Source: Bacteroidia bacterium (GTDB lineage Bacteria > Bacteroidota > Bacteroidia > B-17B0 > Aurantibacillaceae). From it: DNA of 64,000 bases. This document shows, piece by piece, positions 8,235 through 17,741 of this stretch. The stretch spans positions 195,511-259,510 of the forward strand of contig JAEUTP010000017.1 of assembly GCA_016787705.1 (NCBI GenBank), read 5' to 3'. The notes under the pieces are model-generated. The model was not told the DNA's origin. It worked only from the letters and a program-made list of their open reading frames with translations, and did no database searches. How positions within the stretch are numbered: position 1 is the stretch's first letter; every line of letters starts with the position of its first letter. Both the position numbers and the translations under genes were made by a program.

Positions 8235-10492
8235 TATATTTTTATTCCCACTACGCAAACATCGTCCACCTGCTCCAAATTTCCCTGCCAATTTGTAAGC
8301 CTTTCTGCTAAAATTCTTTTTTGTTCTTCTAATGGTTTGGCAGCCATTTCAATAATATGTCCTGTGAGTTGTTTGTATTTGAATTTTTTTCCTTTTGGCC
8401 CGCCAAACTGATCGTAGTAACCATCAGAGAACAGGTATAACACATCGGCCTCTTTTATTTCGATATCTTTTTGTGTAAACAATTTATCTGTACTTTCCTG
8501 TATGCCGCCAATAGCGTGTTTGGTAGGTTTTAATTCTATCAATTCATTATTTCTTCTGATCACTAATGGACGATTAGCGCCCGCATAAGATAAAGTACCT
8601 TTTGATTTATTAATGGTACAAATTACCATGTCCATGCCATCATTATACTCCGCTTTACTTTCTCTTTTGTTTAACGCATTACTCACACGCTTATCTAAAA
8701 TATTTAAAATTTTTCCGGGAGATGTTATTTTATCTTCTAAAATAATTTGATTTAATAAATTATGCCCGAGTATTGACATAAATGCTCCAGGAACACCATG
8801 GCCAGTGCAATCACCAACAACAATAATGGTTTCATTGCCAATTTCTTCAAACCAGTAAAAATCGCCACTCACAATATCTTTTGGGCGAAACAATACAAAT
8901 GATTCTGCAAAATAGGTATTGAGTATATCTGCTTCCGGAAAAACCGCTTCCTGCAAGCGTTTGGCATATTGAATGCTATCGGTAATATCTTTATTTTTTT
9001 CTTTGATCACTGCATTTTGGTAATTTATTTCGTTAACCTGTTTAGATAACAACCTGCTAGTTTTGCGTTTATTAATAAAAGCAGCAATAGAAATTCCGGC
9101 TACAAGCAATACTAAAATACAACCGCCAATTAATGCGTTACGCTGCGTTTCATGTTGTTTAAGAACCGCATTGGTTTTATCAATCTCTACTTTTTGTAAA
9201 GCAATTTCTTTTTCTTTTTTTTCGGTATCGTATTGTTTTTCCAGCGTATGTAAATACTCAACGTTGCTGGCATTACTTAAACTGTCGTGCAATGCTCTAT
9301 GTTCTAATAATAAATTAAACGCTGTTTTGTGATCGCCAAGGTTAGAGTAAGCAAAGGCCATTGATTCGGTGATCTCTGACTTATTCAATAGTTGTTTGGT
9401 CTCCACTTTCATGGCGGCATCCATCGCTTTCTTAAAATACTCTAATGCTTTTTTTGGATCATTGGTTTTAGAATAAAGGTCGCCTAAATTTCTTAATGTA
9501 GCGGCTGCACTTTCGTCTTCACCAATTTCTTTAAAGATCTCCAGGGCGTGTTCGCAGGTGGCAATGGCCTCCTTGTAATTTTTTCTGTCAGAATGATTGG
9601 CTGAAAGATTGCTGTACATTAGGCCAAGCATTCTGTAATTTTTTTGTTCTTTAAACAATTCAATTGCATTGTTTAAGTATTCAAGTTCTTTATCAAGGTC
9701 GCCATTGGTGCCATACATAGCCGCGCATAAATAAAGGGCTTCAGCTTCTAATGGTTTATTTTTTATATCACGAGATAGTTTTAACTCCTGTTCGTAGTAA
9801 TCCAATGCCTTGTCGTAAAAATTTTGCTGCTTAAAAACAGATCCGATAAAATGAAGCAGGTGACCATATTCTACAGTTTGCCATTTATTTTTTTCGAACA
9901 GGCGTTGCGCTTGTATATAGTGATCCATTGCAGTTTTGTAGTCGCCAATATCGTAATGGCCCCGACCTTTTTTCATTAAGATCTCTGCCAGTAATTTTTC
10001 GTCTCCTTTTTTTGCAATGGCTAATGCACTGTCAAAATAAGCAATGCATTGTTTTGAATAGTCCTCGCTCTGTAAAAGATCGGCAATGCGGCAATAGAAT
10101 TTTGCCTGGTACTCAATGTTCTTTTCCTGCTTTGCTAAATTTAGCCCTGTGTTCCAATATTGGCGGGCCTTTTGAAGCATAGTATTGGCATTACAAATTC
10201 TGCCTGCTTTATCATACGATCTGAAAACAAAATATTTATTTGAAACAGAATTAAGCGCATAAATAACTTTTTTTATTTCATGTATGCCTTTAACAGTATC
10301 TTCCTGCATAAGTATACTTGCAATTTTTAATTGCACGTTAATTTTTACAGTATCGTTCTTGGACGTTTTTACAATGGTAAAAAGAGAATCTATTTTACTA
10401 CCATTATCAGCAAACGAATAATAACTAATAGCCAATGCAACGAAGACGTAAATAACTTTCGTTACCGATTTATTTGTTAGAGATAATTGCAT
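8234..10492 (-). CDS. TPR receptor with SpoIIE-type PP2C serine phosphatase domain
   Basis: A 752-residue membrane signalling protein. An N-terminal signal or anchor (residues ~10-30) is followed by about nine TPR repeats (~40-430) in the periplasm. A transmembrane helix (GCILVLLVAGISIAAFI, ~450-470), a coiled-coil linker with DSIQYAKRLQ, and a cytoplasmic SpoIIE/PP2C domain (~520-750) follow. Phosphatase motifs include SGDFYWF, GDCTGHGVPGAFM, DGMDMV, YAGANRPL, LFSDGYYDQFGG and VDDVCVVGI, with the metal-binding Asp residues present. Such proteins are thought to dephosphorylate anti-sigma-antagonist or similar partners in response to a TPR-sensed signal; none of those partners is visible nearby. 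It follows the shorter TPR gene by 51 bases and overlaps the kinase gene by one base. Confidence 0.9.
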   Translation of the reverse strand: MQLSLTNKSVTKVIYVFVALAISYYSFADNGSKIDSLFTIVKTSKNDTVKINVQLKIASILMQEDTVKGIHEIKKVIYALNSVSNKYFVFRSYDKAGRICNANTMLQKARQYWNTGLNLAKQEKNIEYQAKFYCRIADLLQSEDYSKQCIAYFDSALAIAKKGDEKLLAEILMKKGRGHYDIGDYKTAMDHYIQAQRLFEKNKWQTVEYGHLLHFIGSVFKQQNFYDKALDYYEQELKLSRDIKNKPLEAEALYLCAAMYGTNGDLDKELEYLNNAIELFKEQKNYRMLGLMYSNLSANHSDRKNYKEAIATCEHALEIFKEIGEDESAAATLRNLGDLYSKTNDPKKALEYFKKAMDAAMKVETKQLLNKSEITESMAFAYSNLGDHKTAFNLLLEHRALHDSLSNASNVEYLHTLEKQYDTEKKEKEIALQKVEIDKTNAVLKQHETQRNALIGGCILVLLVAGISIAAFINKRKTSRLLSKQVNEINYQNAVIKEKNKDITDSIQYAKRLQEAVFPEADILNTYFAESFVLFRPKDIVSGDFYWFEEIGNETIIVVGDCTGHGVPGAFMSILGHNLLNQIILEDKITSPGKILNILDKRVSNALNKRESKAEYNDGMDMVICTINKSKGTLSYAGANRPLVIRRNNELIELKPTKHAIGGIQESTDKLFTQKDIEIKEADVLYLFSDGYYDQFGGPKGKKFKYKQLTGHIIEMAAKPLEEQKRILAERLTNWQGNLEQVDDVCVVGIKI

Positions 10493-10543
10493 TGATTTTA
10501 TCTTAACGAAGATATCAATTTTTTTGGTTTTTTGGCTATAATT

Positions 10544-11962
10544 TTAATCCTTGCCTTTTAAGCGATCTAAATTTTTAGCAATATAGTTTTCCTTTGGTAA
10601 ATGGGCATTTTGAATACGCTGAGCGTATTTTATAGAATCAATTATTTCTTTTTGTTTATGTTCAATTATACGATTTTTTGCTTCTACTTCTTGCTTTTGA
10701 GAAAAAATAAGTTCATTGGTTTTTCGTTTTCTTATATAACTGTAAATTGCTATTATTAAAGAGATCAGCGATACAGTAACAATTACAATTAAAAGGACAT
10801 TTATTTTTTTTTGATTTTTTCTTTCATTGCTCAATAACGATATTTCTTTATCTTTTTTTGCTGTATTGTGTATTGCGTTTACTTCAGCGAGTTTTTCTTC
10901 AAGATTTTTAGTGTATAAAGAGTCTTTTAGTTTATTGGTAATGAAAAGATTCGCTATTGCTTCTTCATATCTGTGCTCTTTTCGCAGTGATTGGCTGAGT
11001 TCAAGGTGTAACTCAATTTGTTTTGAAAGGTCTTCATTTTCTTTTGCGAAAGTTAATGCTGAATCAAGATAAAGGATGGCTTCCTTATTTTTGTCTTCGT
11101 TCTTTAATATTATACCATGGTTGCCAAATGCAGATATTTTAAAGTAATCGCTCAGGGAGTATTTTTTTATAAGTTGCAGGGCCTCTGCATTGTATTTTTT
11201 TGCAGATAAAATGTTGTTAAGTGAAAGATATTCCTGGCAAATGCTATTGCAAATTGTTGTAATATCAGAGAAATTACTTTGGCGCTTGGCTATATTATAA
11301 GCGCTCATATACATAAAAAGCGCCTCTTTGTTCTTTTGCTGATAGCTTAAAGTATTTGCAAGATTGGTGGCAATGGCGTAATAAAGCGCTTCATCCTTAA
11401 TTTCACGAGCTATTTTTAAGCCGGCGGCGTAATATTTAGCGGCGTTATTATAATCTTTTGTATTATAAAATAATATACCAATACTGTTGTACAATTTACC
11501 TAATCCTAAACGAAAATTAATTTTAATGAATTTTTCTTCGGCTATTAAGAAATAATTAATGGCCTTATCATTTAATCCTTTTTCAGAATAAATATTGCCG
11601 AGATTCGTATAAGATCGCCCAATTCCTTCATCATCATTTATATCTTGCTGAATTTCCAGCGCTTTGAAATGATACGATTCAGCCGAATCATTATTGCCTA
11701 AAAAATAATAAGCAGAACCAAGGGTGTTGTAAGATTTGCCGATAAACTTTTTATTGTCACTTTGTGAAGCAAGATCATAAGCCTTTATCGCAAATTTTAA
11801 ACCTTCAGCGGGATTTTTTGAGAATTGTTCACGGGCAAGGTTTATGTTTTCGTTTATTGCAATCGTATCGTTTTGTGAATGCAGTGTAGAAGTAAAAAAC
11901 AAAAGAGCGCTTAATAAAAGCACTCTTTTAAATAAAGTTTTATTTTTTGATAGAAACGTCAT
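10544..11962 (-). CDS. TPR membrane protein ending in the phosphatase linker but lacking an effector domain
   Basis: A 472-residue protein built like its neighbour up to the linker: a signal peptide (residues ~10-29, ...LHSQ), about eight TPR repeats (~40-350), a coiled coil, a transmembrane helix (NVLLIVIVTVSLISLIIAIYSY, ~385-408) and the linker IIDSIKYAQRIQNAHLP. Where the next gene product continues into a SpoIIE phosphatase, this one stops about 17 residues after the linker. No remnant of a phosphatase is visible in the 51 bases that follow. The end is basic (NLDRLKGKD). It may be a signalling subunit acting with the phosphatase, or a receptor that lost its effector. Its ATG overlaps the stop of icmF (TAATG). 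Confidence 0.8.
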   Translation of the reverse strand: MTFLSKNKTLFKRVLLLSALLFFTSTLHSQNDTIAINENINLAREQFSKNPAEGLKFAIKAYDLASQSDNKKFIGKSYNTLGSAYYFLGNNDSAESYHFKALEIQQDINDDEGIGRSYTNLGNIYSEKGLNDKAINYFLIAEEKFIKINFRLGLGKLYNSIGILFYNTKDYNNAAKYYAAGLKIAREIKDEALYYAIATNLANTLSYQQKNKEALFMYMSAYNIAKRQSNFSDITTICNSICQEYLSLNNILSAKKYNAEALQLIKKYSLSDYFKISAFGNHGIILKNEDKNKEAILYLDSALTFAKENEDLSKQIELHLELSQSLRKEHRYEEAIANLFITNKLKDSLYTKNLEEKLAEVNAIHNTAKKDKEISLLSNERKNQKKINVLLIVIVTVSLISLIIAIYSYIRKRKTNELIFSQKQEVEAKNRIIEHKQKEIIDSIKYAQRIQNAHLPKENYIAKNLDRLKGKD

Positions 11963-14900
11963 TACATATTCCGTCTGTACTGTCCACCTACTTCAAAAAG
12001 CGCATTAGTAATTTGTCCTAACGAACAATATTTTACTGCTTCCATTAAGCCTTCAAATAAATTCTCGTTTTGAATAGCTTTGTGTTGTAAAGCTTTTAAG
12101 ATCTCAGCACTCTTATCTTTATTGGTTGCCCACAAATTATTACGCGTGTTGATTTGATTTTCTTTTTCTTCGGTGGTTGAACGAATTACTTCGCGCGGTA
12201 AAACAGTAGGGCTGCCTTTTGAGCTTAAGAATGTATTTACGCCGATTAACGGATATTCGCCATTGTGTTTTAATGTTTCGTAGTATAAACTTTCTTCCTG
12301 GATCTTGCTGCGTTGGTACATGGTTTCCATAGCTCCTAATACACCACCACGTTCAGTAATACGGTCAAATTCACTTAATACAGCCTCTTCAACAAGATCG
12401 GTTAATTCTTCAATAATGAAAGCGCCTTGTAAAGGATTTTCATTCTTAGCCAAACCTAATTCGCGGTTAATAATTAACTGAATGGCCATTGCGCGCCGAA
12501 CAGATTCTTCTGTAGGCGTAGTGATAGCTTCATCATAAGCATTTGTATGCAATGAATTACAATTATCATAAATAGCGTAAAGCGCTTGTAAGGTTGTACG
12601 GATATCATTAAAATCAATTTCCTGTGCGTGTAAAGAACGGCCCGAAGTTTGAATATGGTATTTCAACATCTGGCTTCTCTCATTTGCTCCATATTTTTGT
12701 TTCATGGCCTTAGCCCATATACGGCGGCTTACACGGCCTATCACCGAATATTCAGGGTCGATACCATTGCTAAAGAAGAACGATAAGTTTGGCGCAAAAT
12801 CATTAATGTTCATGCCGCGGCTTAAATAATATTCTACAAAAGTAAAGCCATTAGATAAAGTAAATGCCAATTGCGAAATTGGATTGGCGCCTGCTTCTGC
12901 AATGTGATAGCCACTAATAGAAACAGAGTAGAAGTTACGTACATTCTTATCAATAAAATATTGCTGTACATCACCCATTACACGTAAGCTAAATTCTGTA
13001 CTAAAGATGCAGGTGTTTTGTGCCTGGTCTTCTTTTAAAATATCTGCCTGTACAGTACCGCGAACTTGTGATAAGGTGTGCGCTTTTATTTTTTCGTAAA
13101 CATCTTTTGGTAACACCATATCGCCGGTTACACCTAATAGCATTAAGCCCAAACCGTTGTTGCCTTCAGGAAGATCTTTCGCGTTGTAACGCGGACGGCT
13201 GGTTCCTTTTGCTTTATAAATTTCATCGATCTTTTTATCGATCTCTTTTTCTAATTTATTTTCTTTGATGTACAATTCACATTGCTGATCGATAGCAGCA
13301 TTCATAAAAAACGCAGCAATGGTTGCAGCCGGACCATTGATTGTCATTGAAACTGAAGTCTTTGGGTCTGCTAAATTAAATCCACTGTATAATTTTTTTG
13401 CATCATCCAAACAACAAACGCTAACACCGGAGTTACCAATTTTACCGTAAATATCCGGACGGTGATCAGGATCGTTACCATAAAGTGTTACACTATCAAA
13501 CGCCGTACTTAAACGGTGCGCAGGCATGCCTAAACTTACGTAGTGAAAACGTTTGTTGGTTCTCTCTGGTCCGCCTTCGCCGGCAAACATACGTGTAGGG
13601 TCTTCGCCTTCGCGCTTAAAAGGATAGATACCTGAAGTGTAAGGGAACTCGCCCGGAAAATTTTCACGCAAGCTCCATTTTAAAATATCGCCCCAACCGG
13701 TATATTTTGGAACCGATACTTTTGGAATTTGAGAATGCGATAAACTTTCGTAATGCGTTTTAATTTTAATTTCTTTATCACGCACTTTAAAAACGTAATA
13801 TTCGTTTTGATAATTTTTCTTTTTATCATCAAAGGTTTCTAAAGTTTTCAAATTACGCGGATCAAGATCCAAACGAATAATTTCAGATTGTTCTTCTAAA
13901 GATTTTATGATACGATCTTTATCATCAATCTTTGAAGTTTTTAAAGTTTCAATAGTATTGCGAATGCTTTGTAATTTAATGGCTATTTCGCTTTGATCAT
14001 AAACCCATTTGTCGTAATTACGAGATGCTTCTGAAATTTCGCTCAGGTAACGCGTGCGGTTTGGTGGAATGATGTAAATTTTTTCACTCATTTCATCCGT
14101 CATTTTAAAGCCTGATTTTAAATTGGCTCCGGTTTTTTCAACCAGTTTATCCATTAAGGCTTTATACAAAGTGTTTGTTCCGGGATCATTAAATTGAGAG
14201 GCGATGGTTCCGTAAACAGGAAGTTCCTCATCTTTTGCCTCCCACAAATTGTGATTGCGTTTGTATTGCTTTTTTACATCGCGCAATGCATCTAATGCGC
14301 CACGCTTATCAAATTTATTTATGGCAACAATGTCAGCAAATTCCAACATGTCAATTTTTTCTAATTGCGAAGCAGCACCAAATTCAGGAGTCATGATATA
14401 TAAACTCATATTGCTGTGCTCAATAATTTCTGTATCGCTTTGGCCAATACCCGCAGTTTCAATAATTACCAGATCAAAGCCTGAAACCTTTAAAATATCA
14501 ATAGCATCCTGAACGTATTTTGATAACGCTAAATTGCTCTGACGTGTTGCCAGTGAACGCATATACACGCGTGAATTCTTTATTGAGTTCATGCGAATAC
14601 GGTCTCCTAACAAAGCACCGCCTGTTTTACGTTTACTAGGATCAACAGAAACGATACCGATTTTCTTTTCAGGAAAATCCAATAAAAATCTGCGAACCAA
14701 TTCATCCACCAAAGAAGATTTACCGGCACCCCCCGTTCCTGTAATACCAATAACCGGCACTTTAGAATCTTTTGCTTCTTTACGAATGGGATCTAAAATC
14801 GCTTTACTTTCTTCGTTAAAATTTTCTGCTGCCGAAATTAATTTGGCAATAGATTTATGATCTTTATCTTTTAAATGTTTTGCTTCTCCATTCAAATTAG

Positions 14901-15345
14901 CGCCCGACGCAAAATCACTTTGCTTTAATACATCGTTGATCATGCCCTGCAAACCTAAAGACCGGCCATCATCAGGATGGTAAATTCTTGTTATGCCGTA
15001 ATTATGAAGGTCTTCAATTTCAGACGGTAAAATAGTTCCGCCGCCGCCGCCAAAAATTTTAATATGTCCGCAACCACGCTCTTTTAAAAGATCGTACATG
15101 TATTTAAAATACTCGTTGTGGCCGCCCTGGTAACTGGTAATAGCAATAGCGTTGGCATCTTCCTGTATGGCGCAATCAACAATTTCCTGTACGCTTCTGT
15201 CATGTCCTAAATGTATAATTTCGGCACCTGTACTTTGCATAACGCGGCGCATAATATTAATAGCGGCATCATGTCCGTCAAAAAGTGCAGCAGCGGTTAC
15301 AATACGTATTTTATGTTTTGTTTGATATGGAACTGTTTCGATCAT
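11962..15345 (-). CDS. icmF: Fused isobutyryl-CoA mutase-type B12 enzyme IcmF
   Basis: Adenosylcobalamin-dependent acyl-CoA mutase fused to its own G-protein chaperone; by family it interconverts isobutyryl-CoA and n-butyryl-CoA or related acyl-CoAs. Domains in order are: a B12-binding domain (~10-145, with DGHDAAINI carrying the cobalt-ligand His), a MeaB-like GTPase (~175-430, P-loop [13 protein letters not shown]), a linker, and a TIM-barrel mutase domain (~550-1110, with [20 protein letters not shown]). The fused order and length of about 1,130 residues are typical of IcmF and not of MutA/MutB. An in-frame ATG at 15369 would add eight hydrophobic residues; the ATG at 15345 gives the usual N-terminus. 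The stop overlaps the next gene. Substrate preference cannot be settled by eye. Confidence 0.92.
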   Translation of the reverse strand: MIETVPYQTKHKIRIVTAAALFDGHDAAINIMRRVMQSTGAEIIHLGHDRSVQEIVDCAIQEDANAIAITSYQGGHNEYFKYMYDLLKERGCGHIKIFGGGGGTILPSEIEDLHNYGITRIYHPDDGRSLGLQGMINDVLKQSDFASGANLNGEAKHLKDKDHKSIAKLISAAENFNEESKAILDPIRKEAKDSKVPVIGITGTGGAGKSSLVDELVRRFLLDFPEKKIGIVSVDPSKRKTGGALLGDRIRMNSIKNSRVYMRSLATRQSNLALSKYVQDAIDILKVSGFDLVIIETAGIGQSDTEIIEHSNMSLYIMTPEFGAASQLEKIDMLEFADIVAINKFDKRGALDALRDVKKQYKRNHNLWEAKDEELPVYGTIASQFNDPGTNTLYKALMDKLVEKTGANLKSGFKMTDEMSEKIYIIPPNRTRYLSEISEASRNYDKWVYDQSEIAIKLQSIRNTIETLKTSKIDDKDRIIKSLEEQSEIIRLDLDPRNLKTLETFDDKKKNYQNEYYVFKVRDKEIKIKTHYESLSHSQIPKVSVPKYTGWGDILKWSLRENFPGEFPYTSGIYPFKREGEDPTRMFAGEGGPERTNKRFHYVSLGMPAHRLSTAFDSVTLYGNDPDHRPDIYGKIGNSGVSVCCLDDAKKLYSGFNLADPKTSVSMTINGPAATIAAFFMNAAIDQQCELYIKENKLEKEIDKKIDEIYKAKGTSRPRYNAKDLPEGNNGLGLMLLGVTGDMVLPKDVYEKIKAHTLSQVRGTVQADILKEDQAQNTCIFSTEFSLRVMGDVQQYFIDKNVRNFYSVSISGYHIAEAGANPISQLAFTLSNGFTFVEYYLSRGMNINDFAPNLSFFFSNGIDPEYSVIGRVSRRIWAKAMKQKYGANERSQMLKYHIQTSGRSLHAQEIDFNDIRTTLQALYAIYDNCNSLHTNAYDEAITTPTEESVRRAMAIQLIINRELGLAKNENPLQGAFIIEELTDLVEEAVLSEFDRITERGGVLGAMETMYQRSKIQEESLYYETLKHNGEYPLIGVNTFLSSKGSPTVLPREVIRSTTEEKENQINTRNNLWATNKDKSAEILKALQHKAIQNENLFEGLMEAVKYCSLGQITNALFEVGGQYRRNM

Positions 15346-15482
15346 GATAAAAAGTAAAAATTGAGCCATAAAGCTAGCATTTTTGCGCTATTTTTTCAAT
15401 TTTTTTAGCTAAAAGAAGGAATTATGAGGCATTATTTTAACCACTACGTGTAACAAGGAGATACGAATAACACAAACGTATT

Positions 15483-15530
15483 TTTTCTTAGTGATCTTTG
15501 TGAAAAAATTTAGTGTTTTTTGTGGTTAAG
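15483..15530. repeat. Quasi-periodic CACAAA/CACTAA intergenic sequence
   Basis: Read on the minus strand, this stretch repeats AACCACAAA, ACACTAAA, TCACAAAG and TCACTAAG in a row at about 9-12 base steps. It includes the stop codon of the small membrane protein gene. The pattern resembles degenerate dispersed repeats often seen between genes in Bacteroidota. No coding frame is present. Confidence 0.4.
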
Positions 15531-15879
15531 CTCGAAGATTTGATCTTCGTTTTTTTCTGTAGGTTTTCCAATAAAAAATACCTACAAAAATGAAGCCTAA
15601 ACTAAATGGAATTGTGGCAAAATAACGGTACTCATTATTATTAAAAAACTCCATCATCATCCAAAAGCTATTAGCCATTATCCAGAAAAGAATGGCAAGG
15701 TTAATGTAAAGATCTAAAACACTTACGGTCTTATAAACAATATACACGGCAATACCCAGCGTGGGCACCATCATAATTGCACCCAACCACTTCAATTCCA
15801 GCATCCAGCAACTGTCTTTTATAAGCCAAAAAACAATGTGCATACTTTCGTATTTGCGTATTTTATCTAAAAGCTCCAT
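15526..15879 (-). CDS. Small four-helix membrane protein, function unknown
   Basis: A 117-residue hydrophobic protein with about four predicted transmembrane segments (~20-33, 38-52, 57-72 and 83-103) and a basic C-terminus (KTYRKKRRSNLRA). Trp and Met are abundant in the helices (FWLIKDSCWMLELKW, FWIMANSFWMMMEFF). The two segments look alike, which hints at an internal duplication of a two-helix unit. I do not recognise a named family. It is divergent from the ECF sigma gene with 57 bases between the starts, and separate from icmF. Confidence 0.65.
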   Translation of the reverse strand: MELLDKIRKYESMHIVFWLIKDSCWMLELKWLGAIMMVPTLGIAVYIVYKTVSVLDLYINLAILFWIMANSFWMMMEFFNNNEYRYFATIPFSLGFIFVGIFYWKTYRKKRRSNLRA

Positions 15880-15936
15880 AAAATTTTAACCAAAATTAAA
15901 CTTTTAGTTTATTTTTACATCTAATAATTAAAATTT

Positions 15937-16485
15937 GTGGCTCAAATAGACGATAAAACCATTTTAGACCTTTTCAGGGATGAAAAAACCCGCAATACGG
16001 CCTTAAGTCATTTGATTGCTAAATACCAGCAAAGGCTTTACTGGCACATACGTAAGATTGTTATTGATCACGATGATAGTGATGATGTACTTCAGAACAC
16101 TTATATCAAGATCTGGAAAGGTTTAGAGAATTTTAAGGAAGAAAGCCAGCTTTATACCTGGATGTATAGAATAGCCACCAACGAGGCGCTAACGCATTTA
16201 AAGCAAAAACAAAAGAAAAATACCGAGTCTTTAAACCCAATAGAGTATCAGTTAAGTAAAAGCCTTGAAACAGATGTGTATTTTGAGGGAGATGAAATAC
16301 AGTTAAAGCTTCAGCAGGCTATTTTAACACTTCCTGAAAAGCAAAGGGTGGTTTTTAATATGCGTTATTACGACGAAACTCCTTACGAAGAGATGTCAGA
16401 TATACTTGAAACCTCGGTGGGCGCTTTAAAAGCCAGCTATCATATAGCAGCAAAAAAAATAGAAGAATTTTTAACCACCCGTTAA
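15937..16485 (+). CDS. ECF-type RNA polymerase sigma factor (sigma70 family)
   Basis: A 182-residue sigma factor with regions 2 and 4 only. Region 2 includes DDVLQNTYIKIWKGL and TWMYRIATNEAL (~45-85). Region 4 has LPEKQRVVFNMRYYDETPYEEM followed by the helix-turn-helix ETSVGALKASYHIAAKKIE (~125-178). It directs RNA polymerase to a stress or envelope regulon. Translation starts at GTG 15937, giving the normal N-terminus MAQIDDKT. It heads a four-gene run with a membrane protein, a CpxP-like periplasmic protein and an outer-membrane candidate, the usual layout for an ECF system and its sensor. Confidence 0.92.
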   Translation: MAQIDDKTILDLFRDEKTRNTALSHLIAKYQQRLYWHIRKIVIDHDDSDDVLQNTYIKIWKGLENFKEESQLYTWMYRIATNEALTHLKQKQKKNTESLNPIEYQLSKSLETDVYFEGDEIQLKLQQAILTLPEKQRVVFNMRYYDETPYEEMSDILETSVGALKASYHIAAKKIEEFLTTR

Positions 16486-16520
16486 ACCTTTGGTAACAAA
16501 GAGAGTCTATAGATTATATA

Positions 16521-17312
16521 ATGTTTGAAAATAACGAAAATAACGAGTTGAATAAGCAGTCAAATAAATTTGGAATGCCGGAAGGTTATTTTAAAAAGTC
16601 GGCCAATTCTATCATGCAAAAAATTGAATGGATAGAAGAACATAAGGCTTACCCTAATTTAAGCGGCTTAAAAAAAGAAAGTGGTTTTGTTGTTCCTGTA
16701 TATTATTTTAACAAGACTGAAAATAAATTAGAACTGATAGAATTTCCTACTTTAAATGCTATAGATAAAATAAATAATTTTAAAACACCTGCTCATTATT
16801 TTGAAAGTTCAGATTTTTCTTATTTACTGAATGAAGAAAGCGAATTAGAAAGCTTTGAAAAATTAAAGTCTATTGAAAAGAAAAATAATTTTAAAGTAGA
16901 AGAGAATTATTTTAAAGTTTCTGAAGAAAAAATTGCAACCGTTTTATTGAACGAGAAAAAAGAAGCCAGGGTTATTAAATTATTCTCTTCAAAAATATGG
17001 TATGCCGCCGCCGCGGTGTTAACTATTACTTTGGGTTTGTGGATCTATAATCAATATTATAAAGTAGAAACGTTGCAGGATTGCGGCACCTTGGCCTGTG
17101 TTGATAAATTTGATCTCGTTAAAACAAAAAATTTAGAAGCGTTGGATAACGATGAGTTGTATGAATTGGTAGATACAAAAAAACTGGAAGAGAAATTAGA
17201 AGCAAAACCTGAAAAAAAATCTGAATTAAAAAAAGAAGAGAAAAGTGAAAAGAAAGATCTTGATACAAGTTTAAAAAATGTATCGGAAGAAGATCTTTTA
17301 GATGAAATATAA
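16521..17312 (+). CDS. Single-pass membrane protein with four F-x-x-P-x-x-Y-F motifs; putative anti-sigma factor
   Basis: A 263-residue protein with a long N-terminal domain, one transmembrane helix (~159-177, IWYAAAAVLTITLGLWIY) and a Lys/Glu-rich outer tail. The N-terminal domain contains four copies of a short motif: FGMPEGYF (17-24), FVVPVYYF (56-63), FKTPAHYF (87-94) and FKVEENYF (124-131), spaced 31-39 residues apart. No zinc-type anti-sigma motif (HxxxCxxC) is present. Position directly after the ECF sigma gene and N-in/C-out topology fit an anti-sigma role, but this is inference. The repeated peptides could be sigma-binding segments. Its stop overlaps the next start (TAATG). Confidence 0.75.
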   Translation: MFENNENNELNKQSNKFGMPEGYFKKSANSIMQKIEWIEEHKAYPNLSGLKKESGFVVPVYYFNKTENKLELIEFPTLNAIDKINNFKTPAHYFESSDFSYLLNEESELESFEKLKSIEKKNNFKVEENYFKVSEEKIATVLLNEKKEARVIKLFSSKIWYAAAAVLTITLGLWIYNQYYKVETLQDCGTLACVDKFDLVKTKNLEALDNDELYELVDTKKLEEKLEAKPEKKSELKKEEKSEKKDLDTSLKNVSEEDLLDEI

Positions 17313-17740
17313 TGAAACACCTTTTTAAAATACTTATTTTTAACTGCCTGATAGTTTACTCGGGTTACTCTGTAGCGCAAGGCGATAAAGATAAGGTAGA
17401 GGCAATACGTTATAATTTCATTAACGAAAAATTAAAGCTTACAACAAATGAATCAGAAAAGTTTTGGCCTGTGTATAATGAGTACAACGACAAGGTAAAA
17501 GCATTGCGTAAAAATTTAAGACAAAGTCTTAAAAAAGCTTCTGAAGATCCTTCTGAAACTGAAGCTGAAGAATTATATCAGTTGGATATTAAAACAAAAC
17601 AGGCGGAGGCCGAGTTGTATAAAGAATATAGAGGTAAAATAAAAATCATTATTGGAGCAAAAAAAACCATGAAATTGCGTTCGGCTGAAGAAGAATTCAA
17701 ACGTAAGGTAATGGAAGCTATAAAAGATAAAGACGATTAA
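17312..17740 (+). CDS. Periplasmic CpxP/Spy-like protein (ECF-associated sensor)
   Basis: A 142-residue protein with a signal peptide (residues 1-23, ...YSGYSVAQ). The mature part is entirely helical and charged: LTTNESEKFWPVYNEYNDKV, then LYQLDIKTKQAEAELYKEY and KTMKLRSAEEEFKRK. The LT-x-x-E-x-x-x-FWP-x-Y signature is like the LTxxQ/CpxP/Spy group, small periplasmic chaperones or sensors. In Bacteroidota such genes often follow an ECF sigma factor and its membrane partner, as here. It may report envelope protein stress to the upstream membrane protein. Translationally coupled to it by TAATG. Confidence 0.8.
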   Translation: MKHLFKILIFNCLIVYSGYSVAQGDKDKVEAIRYNFINEKLKLTTNESEKFWPVYNEYNDKVKALRKNLRQSLKKASEDPSETEAEELYQLDIKTKQAEAELYKEYRGKIKIIIGAKKTMKLRSAEEEFKRKVMEAIKDKDD

Positions 17741-17741
17741 A

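Noticed and set aside
9063..9332. Antisense frame within the TPR-phosphatase gene
   Set aside because: It is fully covered by a well-supported gene with intact domains on the other strand, and has no independent signals.
10544..11962. Pseudogene call for the short TPR protein
   Set aside because: The frame is intact, well started and coupled to icmF, with no phosphatase remnant downstream; short forms of this architecture are plausible as real proteins.
15533..15549. Perfect hairpin CGAAGAT-TTG-ATCTTCG followed by T-run, as a plus-strand terminator
   Set aside because: It lies within the coding end of a minus-strand gene and there is no plus-strand gene upstream that it could terminate.
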